NCBI RefSeq assembly: GCF_001424185.1
Contig: NZ_LMOM01000054.1
Coordinates: forward strand, 171,703-235,702
Direction: 5' to 3'
Length of the DNA: 64,000 nt
Source of the DNA: Deinococcus sp. Leaf326
GTDB taxonomy: Bacteria; Deinococcota; Deinococci; Deinococcales; Deinococcaceae
Within the stretch, counting starts at the first letter, position 1. Each line of letters begins with the position of its first letter. The position numbers and the translations under genes were made by a program. Of this stretch, positions 23,047-32,968 are shown piece by piece. The notes below the pieces were generated by a model. That model had not been told where the DNA came from. It saw only the letters and a list, made by a program, of their open reading frames with translations, and ran no database searches.

Positions 23047-25775
23047 TGAAAACAACAATTACAGGATATGTAAAGAATATAGATGAGTCCTTAGTCTCCA
23101 AAGCCTTCGTTAGACTCACTCTTGATGCTAGCGGATACAAAGACGGCTCTATCTACGTCAAGGACAGTACAGCCGAGGTTTATACCAATTCCTCCGGTAA
23201 GTTCTCCCTGTCCGTCTGGGTGAACTCCGAGAGCCTAAAACCCAGCCCTTATACCCTCTCCGTTATTACCAAGGAGAAGGTACTAACCCTAGGAGACCTA
23301 TATATACCTGGGGGTAAATCAAGCCTAACAATTACAGAAGTCATAGAGTTTAGTAGGACTGTCACCAAGGCGGGCAACGTCCCTAGCCTCCAAGAGATTG
23401 TAGAGAAGCTCCTTCCTCCACCTGTCTTCAACATCTCGGAGACGGGGTTCATTACCTTCCCCTCTGTAGCGGCCCTCTCGGCTGCCGGTCTCAAGAACGG
23501 CCAGTACGCCTACCTCAGTTCCTACTACGCCGGAGGTTCTGCCGGAGGTGGCCTGCTCAGGTGGGATGCCGCCTCTACGGCTGCTCCTGACTCTGGGAGC
23601 GTCTTCAAGGTGCCTGGAAAAGAGGCAGGTAGATTTATCCGCCTTGCCCACTTGGAAGGCGTCTATAGCCCTGAGGATTTCGGAGCCGTAGGAGATGGAA
23701 CCACCAACGACTATCCAGCCTGGGTAGCCCTTGCCGCTGCCGCCTCCAATCGGGATGGAGTTACCCTCAACCTCGGGAAGAGAGCCGTCTACCATTGGGA
23801 CCAATACCGCATCCTTGGAGGGTTTGAGCCTCAAGGCGTACAGCCTAACGGCATCAAAAACCCCAGGTTCATCAACATTGACGGCCTACACATCAACGGG
23901 AATAGCTCCACTATCCTTATCAAAGGAGACTTTAACCGTAGAGGCATGAGGTTTGCTTTTGCCTATGACTTAGGGCCTATCAAAATGGAGTGGTGGGACT
24001 CCCCAGACGACCAACTGAGTCTAGAGTTTGTCCATATCAACAACACTACGGGAGGCAACTTTACCGTACTCGGACAAGCGGATAAAATGTCTAGCTCCGC
24101 TGGAAGCAAGCTGCCTAACGGGGCAACTATGTATGTCGGGGAAGGCTACGGGAACGGTATCAACCTTTACCACGTCACTAACCTTCATTGGTCCAATACC
24201 GCAACAATCCAGAACCAGACTGACGGCCTTTACGTCTCTGGTATTGAGTCCACACTTGGTCTTGCTGAGTACGCCACTAACCAATACCAACCAAGCAGCC
24301 AAGACCTACACTTCACTAACCATACAAGCAGGTTTAACAGGAGGCAGGGTGCTTCACTTGTTCACTTCCGAGGCTGCTACTTCTACGGAGGGGATTTATC
24401 CTATACCGGGTATGTAGGGACAGAGAGGGACGGTACGCCGATTGAGGATGCTCTTAGCTTCCTGAGGCCCGCTGCTGGGGTAGATGTAGAGCCGTTCTTC
24501 AAGAATCATGACCCAGCACCTCATAGGGGAGACGTTGACTTTGGAGTAGCCCACTTTATCGGGACTAAGTTCATCAACAACTATATTGGTGCAATCGCTA
24601 ACGCCTACGCTAAAAAAGTAGATGACGTTCTTTATGATGGTTGCTTTATTGACATGCGACATACGCAACACCCCGACGCCTGGATTGGAGTCAACTCCAA
24701 AGGCTCAAGGATTGTCAATAGCGTTATCCACCTTAACCGTAACGGATTCCTCTTCTACGATTATGACGGAGACCAAGAGAAGTTTCCTGACGGTAGATAC
24801 GCTCAAAAGGGCGTTAATAGCGTCATCTCCAATAATGAAATCTACCTACAGCGTTCTCTAGGCTACAAGGACATACTGAGGAATCCTACCGTAACCTTTG
24901 ATAACAACAGGGTCTTCCTGCCGGAGACGGAGGCTACCCAGTTTGACCCGCCTATTTATCTTACGGATACTAGAGACAACTACGGGGATAAGACGTACCT
25001 GTACGGCAACAACTCCAACTTTAGATTCACTAACAACAGGATTGTTATTCCCTATGAGTTTTTCAGTCAGACTTACTCAGGTGGAGGTTATGCCCAACAA
25101 GTAGCGGTACTCTCCGGCCTCGGCGCTGTTCATGGGAACTCCTGGGAGGTCTCAGGGAAAAAGCCTGCTATCTGGAACAATGATTCTTGCTTCTCCGTTC
25201 AGTACCAGTCCTTAAATGCTGAGGGTAAGTACATCTTCATCACTCAACCTCAGATAGAACACTTCCCGAGTGACGGAGCAGTCAGGGTTCATGACCTCTT
25301 CTCCGTAGTGACGGCTCCTTATAGCTACCCTGCTCCTGTACTCCTTAGGGATAATGACGCCCCTCTAAGGGTCTATACGGGTAAGGATGCCGAGCTTCCT
25401 AAGGGTGTTCATGTGTGGCATGGGGAATACGTTGTTAGGCCCTTTGAAATCCTCAAACCCAACAACGACCAATTCAACATCTTCACTACAACTCCCAATG
25501 ACGGAGAGACGCTTAAGATAGTCCTTTGGGCAGAATACCCAGGCGTACTAGCTGAGTATACGTGGACAGGAGGAACCTCCTTTACCCTTACAGGTGGTAC
25601 GGCTCTATCAAGTGGATTCCCAATACAGGTAGAGCATGGGACACCTTTTGAGCTTAGAACCGAGTACAACGCCTTACCGGCTGACCCTCTGTACCCAGAC
25701 AGAACCTTTGCTACAGGTGTAGTAGCAACATTCCTCAGAAGATTTAGAAGCGGAGACGTTCCTAAGTTCTACTAA
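23046..25775 (+). CDS. Tailspike with right-handed beta-helix (pectate-lyase-like)
   Basis: This 909-aa protein starts with the same anchor type as the previous fibre (TGYVKNIDESLVSKAFVRLT). A linker with TFPSVAALSAAGLKNGQYAYL leads to the beta-helix entry motif EDFGAVGDGTTNDYPAW near residue 210. Repeating Asn/Gly-rich coils run to about 700, and a C-terminal beta domain follows. Such spikes degrade or bind surface polysaccharide. No active-site residues can be assigned with certainty. Confidence 0.8.
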   Translation: MKTTITGYVKNIDESLVSKAFVRLTLDASGYKDGSIYVKDSTAEVYTNSSGKFSLSVWVNSESLKPSPYTLSVITKEKVLTLGDLYIPGGKSSLTITEVIEFSRTVTKAGNVPSLQEIVEKLLPPPVFNISETGFITFPSVAALSAAGLKNGQYAYLSSYYAGGSAGGGLLRWDAASTAAPDSGSVFKVPGKEAGRFIRLAHLEGVYSPEDFGAVGDGTTNDYPAWVALAAAASNRDGVTLNLGKRAVYHWDQYRILGGFEPQGVQPNGIKNPRFINIDGLHINGNSSTILIKGDFNRRGMRFAFAYDLGPIKMEWWDSPDDQLSLEFVHINNTTGGNFTVLGQADKMSSSAGSKLPNGATMYVGEGYGNGINLYHVTNLHWSNTATIQNQTDGLYVSGIESTLGLAEYATNQYQPSSQDLHFTNHTSRFNRRQGASLVHFRGCYFYGGDLSYTGYVGTERDGTPIEDALSFLRPAAGVDVEPFFKNHDPAPHRGDVDFGVAHFIGTKFINNYIGAIANAYAKKVDDVLYDGCFIDMRHTQHPDAWIGVNSKGSRIVNSVIHLNRNGFLFYDYDGDQEKFPDGRYAQKGVNSVISNNEIYLQRSLGYKDILRNPTVTFDNNRVFLPETEATQFDPPIYLTDTRDNYGDKTYLYGNNSNFRFTNNRIVIPYEFFSQTYSGGGYAQQVAVLSGLGAVHGNSWEVSGKKPAIWNNDSCFSVQYQSLNAEGKYIFITQPQIEHFPSDGAVRVHDLFSVVTAPYSYPAPVLLRDNDAPLRVYTGKDAELPKGVHVWHGEYVVRPFEILKPNNDQFNIFTTTPNDGETLKIVLWAEYPGVLAEYTWTGGTSFTLTGGTALSSGFPIQVEHGTPFELRTEYNALPADPLYPDRTFATGVVATFLRRFRSGDVPKFY

Positions 25776-25781
25776 CAACAG

Positions 25782-25805
25782 CCCTCCTTAACCGGAGGGT
25801 TTTTG
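25782..25805 (+). terminator. Terminator behind the tailspike gene
   Basis: CCCTCC (25782-25787) and GGAGGG (25794-25799) form the stem, TTAACC the loop, and five T follow. Confidence 0.75.
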
Positions 25806-25859
25806 CTTTAGTAACTACTCCTACCCGTTCAAACTATTATGAGTAGAGAGGTTTATCAT

Positions 25860-28800
25860 ATGACTCAAACTATATTAGAAACTGTTGTAAAGATTACCGG
25901 GGATATTTCAGGGCTGTCATCTAGCCTGGATACTGCTTCTAATCAATCCAACGCCGCAGTAAATCAAATAACTAACAACGCCTCCCAGTCTTCCAGCAAG
26001 ATAGGAGGTTTCTTCAAGAATGCAGGTGGAGCAATATCTACTGCTATTAGTGGCGCTGCTGTTGCTGGGGTTGCTGCTCTCGGCGCTCTTGCTATCGGGG
26101 CCGCTAAGTCCTCCTTGGATATGGCAACCTCGTATCAGAATGGTCTCAAGAAGATACAGGCCACTACAGGGGCAAGCGCCGAGGAAGCTAAGAAGTACGG
26201 CGAGATTGTCAAGAACGTCTACGGTAAAGGACTTGGAGACTCCCTAGAGGATGTTGCAAGCTCCGTAGCCAACGTAGCGCAACAGTTCAAGGGTTTGTCC
26301 TCTAAGGAAATCCAACAGATTACCGAGGATGCCCACACCCTCAAGAACGCCTTTGGCATTGAGATTAATGACTCTATAGGGTCCGTCAATACCCTCATGA
26401 AGAGCTTTGGGATTACCTCCAAAGAAGCTTTTGACCTCGTAGCCTACGGTATGCAGTCCGGCCTAGACCAAGGTGGAGACTTCATAGACACTATCCAAGA
26501 GTACGGAACTCAGTTCAAAGAAGCTGGGTTCTCTGCTCAAGAGTTCTATTCCATAATCGCTACAGGTGCTCAGAACGGAAGCACGCTAGGTACTGACAAG
26601 GTTGCTGACCTCATCAAGGAGTTTGGTCTAAGGATTGCAGACGGCTCTAAGGCCACCTCTACAGCCCTCAAGGACTTAGGTCTTAACGCTGACGAAGTAG
26701 CTAAGAAGCTCGGCTCCGGGGAATGGACTAAGGGTCAAGTCTTCGCAGAGATACAGACTAGGCTACAGGGAGTAACCAACGCCGCCGAGAGGCAGAACAT
26801 AGGAGTAGCTCTCCTGGGTACTCAGTACGAAGATATGGGCCAGAAGGCCGTAGCTGCTATCAAGACCAACATAGATAAGCAAGCTGAAATGTCTCAGGCT
26901 ATGGAGAAGGCAAGAGCCGTCAACCAGGGTCTCTCCCAGACCTTCCAAGCTTCTTGGAGGCAGATACAGGTAGCCCTCATCCCCGTTGGGGAGATGCTCC
27001 TTGCCCTTGCTGGCAAGGCTCTACCCTACGTTACCGAGGCCGTAAAGGTTGTTGTTGGCTGGATTACCCAGCTTACAGCAAGCTTCAAGCAGACCTCTTC
27101 CGAGGGTGGCAACGAAGTCAAGAAGCTTATGCCCCTCTTCAACTCCATTAGAGAGGCCGTCACTACTGCTGTAAGAGCAATAGTGGATATTTGGAACAAG
27201 CTCCTTATTCCCCTCTTTACTGCCCTTGCCCCTGCCGCTAAGGCTGCCTTTGGCGTAGTTGGTGGATACCTCCAAATCTTTGCCGGGTTTATCAAGGCCG
27301 TCTTTGGCTCCATCTCCCTTATTCTTAAAGGTGACTGGGGAGGCGCTTGGGAGTTCTTCAAGACTACTCTTGCTAACTCTCTCAAGACTGCTGACACGTT
27401 CCTCAACAACCTTAGCGCCGGGTTTGTAAAGCAGCTTGGAGCTATCGTTACCAACATCAAGATTTGGGGCACTAACCTTGCTGCCGAGTTCTCAGCTTCT
27501 ATCGCTAACGCCTTCAACAGGGCTAAGACGAAGGCCGCAGAGGGTGTAAACAACATCCTTGACGGTATGGGACTGGGTAAGAGGATTAGTATTCCTGTTG
27601 CCGTAGAGGTAGCGCCGCAGAAGCAGAGCTACGTGAAAGTACCCAACATGTTTACAGGTGTCGGGAATACCCCTCCTGTCAATACGGCTCCTGCTCCTAG
27701 GCCCGCTGCTGTCGCTACACCTCAGTACAAGACTCCTGCCGCCCCAGCGCCTACGCCTACGCCGTCTAGGGCCAACGTTCCTCTCAACCCAACCCAGGCT
27801 CCTGCCGCCGAGGTAGTCAAGGTTAAGAAGGGCAAGGCCGTCTCTTCTGACGCTCCTGCTGTCCCCAAGTGGGATGACAAGGACTCCCAGAAACTCAAGA
27901 GACTTGTAGACGACCTGCAACACGCCGACAAAACCGGCAAGGCGACTGCCGACAGTATCCGCACCTTTAACCAGGCGCTACAGGATTTGGGCAACAAGGC
28001 GACAGAGGCCGGAGTACGCAACAACTCCGTAGTGTCCAGCCTCATAACCGAGGGCAAGGAGGCGTCTAGGACCGCTGCTCAGCATGTCCAGGCGCAGACG
28101 GCTAGGAAGGCTGCTGACAAGGCTGCTAAGGACGCTGCTACCGCCTACAGGGCTGAGCTAAGCAACCTCAAGAGCGCCGTCAAGGACATGACTGCTACCG
28201 AGCTTGAGCGCCGTATTGGTCAGGAGAAGGCTAAGCCTCAGGTAGACCAGAAGAGACTGGAAATCCTCCTAGCGGCTCAGGCTACCAAGCAACTCAAGGA
28301 GCAGAAGGAAGCTCAGAGGCAGCTTACCGAGGCGCAGAAGGCCAACTCAGAGGCGGCAGTCTCGGCAGCCAGGACGGCTAGAGACAACATCCTCAAGGAC
28401 AGAGAGACCAACCTCAACGCCTCTCTAGACTCGGCTCTCAAGGCTGCTGGGGATGACCTACAGGCTCAACTCAAGGTCTACGCCGAGTACAAGCCTAAGT
28501 TTGTCGCTCTTGCTCATGACAGAAACGTCGCTATCAGGGACGACGCCCTAGCCGAGGAAAACAAGAAGTACGGCTCACTCATGACGGCTGCTAAGAAGGC
28601 CGGAGCCGATACCACCCAACTTACCCGTTCCCATAACGCCCTACTCTCTTCCATCAACCAGACCTACAGAACCTCAGAAGCTCAAGCCTCCAAGACTTTT
28701 GCTGACAAGGTAGCTGACGTAAGGGCTAAGGTAGAAGAGCAGGCCCTAAAGGACAGGACTAAGGCGGCAAATACCGAGTTTGACAACGCCACTAAGTCTC

Positions 28801-31679
28801 AGGTGGCAAAGCTCAGTAGCATGTCCAACGAGCAGCTTAGTACCTTCAAGACTCAAATTGAAGGAATGCGCCCTAAGTATCTGGAACTTGGGAAGGCTGG
28901 TCAGGACGTTGTTACCAAGATTGATGAAATCTCAGGCAAAGTTACCGAGTCTATACAGGCTAATGTTGACAAGGCTAAGAGCTACTTTGCTGACCTCCTT
29001 GAAGACGGTAAGGGCGTTCAGGAGCAAATCAACGCTATCAACTCTGGTCTAAGTACGGAGAAGGCGACAGGGGAGAAGTACGCCTCTGACAAGCTTAAGC
29101 CTGTTACCAATGCTCTTTCCTCCCTGGGTGAAACACTCAAGAAGGCTAAGGAGAACTTCCTTAACCTCATCCCAGGAACCAAAGAGTACGGAGAGGCTAA
29201 GACCTTTATTGACGGCCTGGAAACAGTTATCAAGACCTCCAACGCCAACCTCCTTACTGCTCAGGCTCGTTATGTATCTGAGTGGAACAGGACGGAGGCC
29301 GACAGGCAAGACAACAACAAACTACAGGTAGCTAAGAACAATCTAGAACTTGGTCTCATTACCAAAGCTCAGTATGCTTCCCAGCTTGACGAGTCTAAGA
29401 AGTATTGGGAAGGCCGTCTAGCTCAGGAAGAATCCGGTTCTGATGACTTTATATCCGTACAGTCTAAGCTTGTTTCCCTTAGCGGGGAAATTACCAAGGG
29501 CCTAACCGAGGATGTAAAAGACTCTATAGACGCTCTCAAGCTGGACAAGCTTGTTAAGCCTGAGGACTTTGACAAGGCCGGAGAGGCTCTGGAAGGACTT
29601 AAGAAGAAGTACAAGGACTTCCCAGAACTCATAGAGCTTGTTACTGATGCTCTCAATAACCTCAACGAGAAGCAGGGCAAGCTGACTACAGATACAGGTA
29701 AAGCTGCTGTAGGAAGGCTAGACCTTGGAGACCCTGAGCAGCTTGAGAAGAACATATCTGCCCTTGATGCTCTGGAAATCAAGTACAAGGACTTCCCAGA
29801 AGTTCTAGACGCTATCTCCAAGGCTTATGAGTCTATCGGGGCTACAGTTGAAAAGGTTACTACTGATGCCGACAAGGCAACAGAAGACTTCCTCAAAACT
29901 GTAGATGACGGAGCAGAGAGCCTAGGGAAGTTCTCGGAGGATGTAGGTAAGTTCAGGGAGAGCCTCTCTAGCCTAGAAGGTTCAGGGAAGAGAGATGATG
30001 CTCAATTGGTCCTTGACGGCCTAACAGCCCAGAGGGACGCTCTAACTCAGACTGCAAAGACTGAGGAAGAAAAAGCTCAGATAACCTTGGATTGGGCAGA
30101 GAGGGTACGCCTTGCTAAGCTTGCTGTTGCCCAGGCAGAGCTAGAGATAGCTCTTGCAAGCAACGAAGCTGCTAGAACCCAGGCTCTCAACTCTGATGAG
30201 GCGATAGGACAGGCTGAACGCATCAACGCTATTTATGATGCTCAAGCTAGCCGTATCAAGACTCAGAACACCTTGACTGTAAATAACATCAACAGTACAA
30301 GCAAGGTGGAGACTGATGCCGCTACCAAGACCCTAGAGAATAACCAGAAGATGATGGATTCCATCAATAAATACTCTGGGTACGCTAAGACGGGAATAGG
30401 GTTGATTGTAGGGGGCCTACAGGCTCTCGGCGGTATGTCTGAGGAAGTTGCTTCCCAATGGGGAGCAGACCTCGGAAGTATGGTAGACGACATTACCAAC
30501 CTTGCTACTTCAATTGCTAAGGGTGACTGGATTGGAGCAGCCGTACAAGGTCTCATGTCCATATTCAACTGGATTAACAGGAACGCTAAAGCTGCTCAGG
30601 ATGCCCGTAAGGCAACTGAGGACTACGGTAAACAGTTCAAGTTTGTTTCTGGGGACCAATTCAGAAGTGTAGAGACCTACTCTACTGGGTTCCTCTTCTG
30701 GCAGACGACCCACTACAAAGAGACCCTTGATGAACTCGGCGTAGAAATTACCAAGACACTTGATAGTGGTATTGGTCAGGGTGTTTCCAGCGGTATTCAG
30801 AACTACCTTAACGGTACAGGTGGAGTAGCCGAGGCTATCAACGCTTCCCTCAAGGGGGCGATAGTCAACGCTATTACCCAGGCTGTTATAGAGTCTGCGA
30901 TTATCAAGGAGAAGCTTGGACCTCTCCTAGCCGAGCTTGCAGCCGGTATCAGGAACAGTACGGATGTTAGCGGAGTCCTTGCTAGAATCAAGACAACTAT
31001 TCCTGAGGTTGCTTCCACACTAGAGGCCACCCTATCGCCTATCAAGAGCGTACTTAATGAAATCTTCCCCGCTGCCGACAAAGTAGCGGATACAGCGGAG
31101 AGAGTAATAGACAGCTTTGCCGAGTTCGTCAAGACCCTTGCAGAAGGCATCAAGTCAGGGGTTGAAGGTGGATTCAAGACAGGTATTCAGAAGTTCCTTG
31201 AGGGTGGAACTGTTGAAGACATGTTTGAAGGCATCAAGGCCGGTATCAAGTCCTCAATTGTCAACGCCGTTCTTGAGGCTGTCATGAACGGAGCGATTAT
31301 CCAGGGTTCTCTAGGACCAATGCTCAAGCACCTTACCGAGGCTCTAGCCTCTGGTACTGACCCTTCTGCAATTATCGCCTCTATAGCCTCTGCTCTTCCT
31401 ACGATTGTCTCAACGTTGGAGCAGACCTTAGCGCCGATTAGGAGCGCCCTTGAGGTACTCAACCCTAACGTTGTTGCGCCTGTTCCAGCGGCCCCAAGCC
31501 TCGGCGTAGAGAACAACTCTGGTAGTTCCTCCAACGGGGTAACTACAGGAGTCTCTACAAGCAATACGGTCAACAATGACGTTAAGCTTACCTTCTACAT
31601 TACTGAGGCTAGTGACTCTGACAAGATAGCTAGGGACGTGGAGAGAAGGCTAACAAAGACAATCATGGGTTACGCCTAA
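25860..31679 (+). CDS. Tape measure protein
   Basis: At about 1939 aa this is the largest phage gene. Its length sets tail length, implying a long tail. Residues about 90-310 match the PhageMin_Tail core (YQNGLKKIQATTGASAEEA, GMQSGLDQGGDFIDTIQEY). Hydrophobic membrane-like stretches lie near 30-60 and 370-470. A Pro/Ala linker near 610-660 and very long coiled coils follow, with two similar C-terminal units (IKSGVEGGFKTGIQKFLEGG and an earlier GIGQGVSSGIQNYLNG). The ATG at 25860 has GAGAGG upstream; an earlier ATG at 25839 overlaps that site. Confidence 0.93.
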   Translation: MTQTILETVVKITGDISGLSSSLDTASNQSNAAVNQITNNASQSSSKIGGFFKNAGGAISTAISGAAVAGVAALGALAIGAAKSSLDMATSYQNGLKKIQATTGASAEEAKKYGEIVKNVYGKGLGDSLEDVASSVANVAQQFKGLSSKEIQQITEDAHTLKNAFGIEINDSIGSVNTLMKSFGITSKEAFDLVAYGMQSGLDQGGDFIDTIQEYGTQFKEAGFSAQEFYSIIATGAQNGSTLGTDKVADLIKEFGLRIADGSKATSTALKDLGLNADEVAKKLGSGEWTKGQVFAEIQTRLQGVTNAAERQNIGVALLGTQYEDMGQKAVAAIKTNIDKQAEMSQAMEKARAVNQGLSQTFQASWRQIQVALIPVGEMLLALAGKALPYVTEAVKVVVGWITQLTASFKQTSSEGGNEVKKLMPLFNSIREAVTTAVRAIVDIWNKLLIPLFTALAPAAKAAFGVVGGYLQIFAGFIKAVFGSISLILKGDWGGAWEFFKTTLANSLKTADTFLNNLSAGFVKQLGAIVTNIKIWGTNLAAEFSASIANAFNRAKTKAAEGVNNILDGMGLGKRISIPVAVEVAPQKQSYVKVPNMFTGVGNTPPVNTAPAPRPAAVATPQYKTPAAPAPTPTPSRANVPLNPTQAPAAEVVKVKKGKAVSSDAPAVPKWDDKDSQKLKRLVDDLQHADKTGKATADSIRTFNQALQDLGNKATEAGVRNNSVVSSLITEGKEASRTAAQHVQAQTARKAADKAAKDAATAYRAELSNLKSAVKDMTATELERRIGQEKAKPQVDQKRLEILLAAQATKQLKEQKEAQRQLTEAQKANSEAAVSAARTARDNILKDRETNLNASLDSALKAAGDDLQAQLKVYAEYKPKFVALAHDRNVAIRDDALAEENKKYGSLMTAAKKAGADTTQLTRSHNALLSSINQTYRTSEAQASKTFADKVADVRAKVEEQALKDRTKAANTEFDNATKSQVAKLSSMSNEQLSTFKTQIEGMRPKYLELGKAGQDVVTKIDEISGKVTESIQANVDKAKSYFADLLEDGKGVQEQINAINSGLSTEKATGEKYASDKLKPVTNALSSLGETLKKAKENFLNLIPGTKEYGEAKTFIDGLETVIKTSNANLLTAQARYVSEWNRTEADRQDNNKLQVAKNNLELGLITKAQYASQLDESKKYWEGRLAQEESGSDDFISVQSKLVSLSGEITKGLTEDVKDSIDALKLDKLVKPEDFDKAGEALEGLKKKYKDFPELIELVTDALNNLNEKQGKLTTDTGKAAVGRLDLGDPEQLEKNISALDALEIKYKDFPEVLDAISKAYESIGATVEKVTTDADKATEDFLKTVDDGAESLGKFSEDVGKFRESLSSLEGSGKRDDAQLVLDGLTAQRDALTQTAKTEEEKAQITLDWAERVRLAKLAVAQAELEIALASNEAARTQALNSDEAIGQAERINAIYDAQASRIKTQNTLTVNNINSTSKVETDAATKTLENNQKMMDSINKYSGYAKTGIGLIVGGLQALGGMSEEVASQWGADLGSMVDDITNLATSIAKGDWIGAAVQGLMSIFNWINRNAKAAQDARKATEDYGKQFKFVSGDQFRSVETYSTGFLFWQTTHYKETLDELGVEITKTLDSGIGQGVSSGIQNYLNGTGGVAEAINASLKGAIVNAITQAVIESAIIKEKLGPLLAELAAGIRNSTDVSGVLARIKTTIPEVASTLEATLSPIKSVLNEIFPAADKVADTAERVIDSFAEFVKTLAEGIKSGVEGGFKTGIQKFLEGGTVEDMFEGIKAGIKSSIVNAVLEAVMNGAIIQGSLGPMLKHLTEALASGTDPSAIIASIASALPTIVSTLEQTLAPIRSALEVLNPNVVAPVPAAPSLGVENNSGSSSNGVTTGVSTSNTVNNDVKLTFYITEASDSDKIARDVERRLTKTIMGYA

Positions 31680-31685
31680 GAAGGG

Positions 31686-31710
31686 AGGGGAGAAATCCCC
31701 TTCTTTTCTT
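31686..31710 (+). terminator. Terminator behind the tape measure gene
   Basis: AGGGGA (31686-31691) and TCCCCT (31696-31701) pair around a GAAA tetraloop, followed by TTCTTTTCTTTT. Confidence 0.7.
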
Positions 31711-31762
31711 TTAGTAATCGGGGATTTCAAAGCAAGATAAAATTAATAACAAAGGTGACTAC

Positions 31763-32965
31763 ATGAATACAACAGCCGCTATAGGCTCCTACTCATCCCC
31801 TAAACTACTTGTTACCGGGTTTGACGTACAAAGAACAAATGAAAGAGTTATCCAACAGACGGCCTCAAGGAAGCTTGTTGGCAAGGCAAAGCAGAACATC
31901 AAGCTCAGCCTGTCGGGCTACATCAACTGCTCCACCTTCTCCGAGTTGGACGGGGAAGTAGACGCCTTGGTAGAGGCCCTCAACGCCGGAGAAATCCAGG
32001 TATGGATAGGGGCGCAACCTGACAGGTTCTATACGGCTAGCTGGGCTGGCGCTGGTCTGGATAGACGGCCAGGAGCAGGAGGACCAACACTCCCCTTCTC
32101 CCTGGACTTTGACGTACTGGAAGAGGCAGGGGTAAGAGGGCTGCCTGTCTCCTACGGGGCTGTTAGAGGGCCTGGACTGCCCTTCCTAGTGTCCACCCTC
32201 GGTAAGCCTGCTGAGGACGTGTCCTTGAGGCTCCCAGGAGCGTTCTTTGCCTCCTTGCCTACAGCCGGTTACTCAGACTGGGTTATCAGGGACGCCGAGA
32301 CGGACAGCGGCCTTCACGTTGTCAGGTCTGGGGATGCTCTGACTGTCTCACTTATGAAGAACGGAACCTCCGTCACGTCTTGGAGTGTCCCTGCCTACGA
32401 GACCGTCAACCTTGGTCTAGTCCTCGGAGATACGAGAGCTACTGTCTACGTTGAAGGTATCCCCTACATCTACAGGCAGCCCTTCAAGTTCTTTGACTGG
32501 GTGCTTACCGTCAACCCAGGAGTAAGCATGTACGGAGCTTTTGCCTTTACACCTTCTGCGGCATTTATGCGGATGGTTGCAAGAGCTAAGACCTCTGACC
32601 TCATGAACTACTTCAAGGTTGATGGAAGCTCTTTTATTTACTCTGGGGCCGATAAAACCCCGGCAAGTGTCTACGCCGTAACTACCCCTGTCTACCTGCC
32701 TACATTCTCAGCCTTGACGACCTCGGATAAGGAAGGGGTGACTTGGGATGACTTTGGGGCTGCCTTTGGCAACTACCAAGGTGGTTGGTTCAACTTCAAC
32801 GGCATTACCAGAGAGGTTGTAGCGGAGTACCCCTCAGCCTTAAATGATATTGACTACAACGGTAGATTCTCCCTCTTCCCCAGATTGAAGCAAGGAACAA
32901 ATAAACCAACTATAACCGCTGGAATAGAGGAAGCTTATGTTTTCTGGCGAGAGAGGATTAGATAA
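31763..32965 (+). CDS. Distal tail (Dit-like) protein
   Basis: This 400-aa protein follows the tape measure, where siphoviruses encode the baseplate hub. The N-terminal part (GFDVQRTNERVIQQTASRK, SLSGYINCSTFSELDGEVDALVEAL) resembles the Dit belt domain. The length beyond about 200 residues suggests an inserted carbohydrate-binding-type domain as in evolved Dits. A ribosome site AAAGGTG precedes the start. Confidence 0.65.
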   Translation: MNTTAAIGSYSSPKLLVTGFDVQRTNERVIQQTASRKLVGKAKQNIKLSLSGYINCSTFSELDGEVDALVEALNAGEIQVWIGAQPDRFYTASWAGAGLDRRPGAGGPTLPFSLDFDVLEEAGVRGLPVSYGAVRGPGLPFLVSTLGKPAEDVSLRLPGAFFASLPTAGYSDWVIRDAETDSGLHVVRSGDALTVSLMKNGTSVTSWSVPAYETVNLGLVLGDTRATVYVEGIPYIYRQPFKFFDWVLTVNPGVSMYGAFAFTPSAAFMRMVARAKTSDLMNYFKVDGSSFIYSGADKTPASVYAVTTPVYLPTFSALTTSDKEGVTWDDFGAAFGNYQGGWFNFNGITREVVAEYPSALNDIDYNGRFSLFPRLKQGTNKPTITAGIEEAYVFWRERIR

Positions 32966-32968
32966 TTT

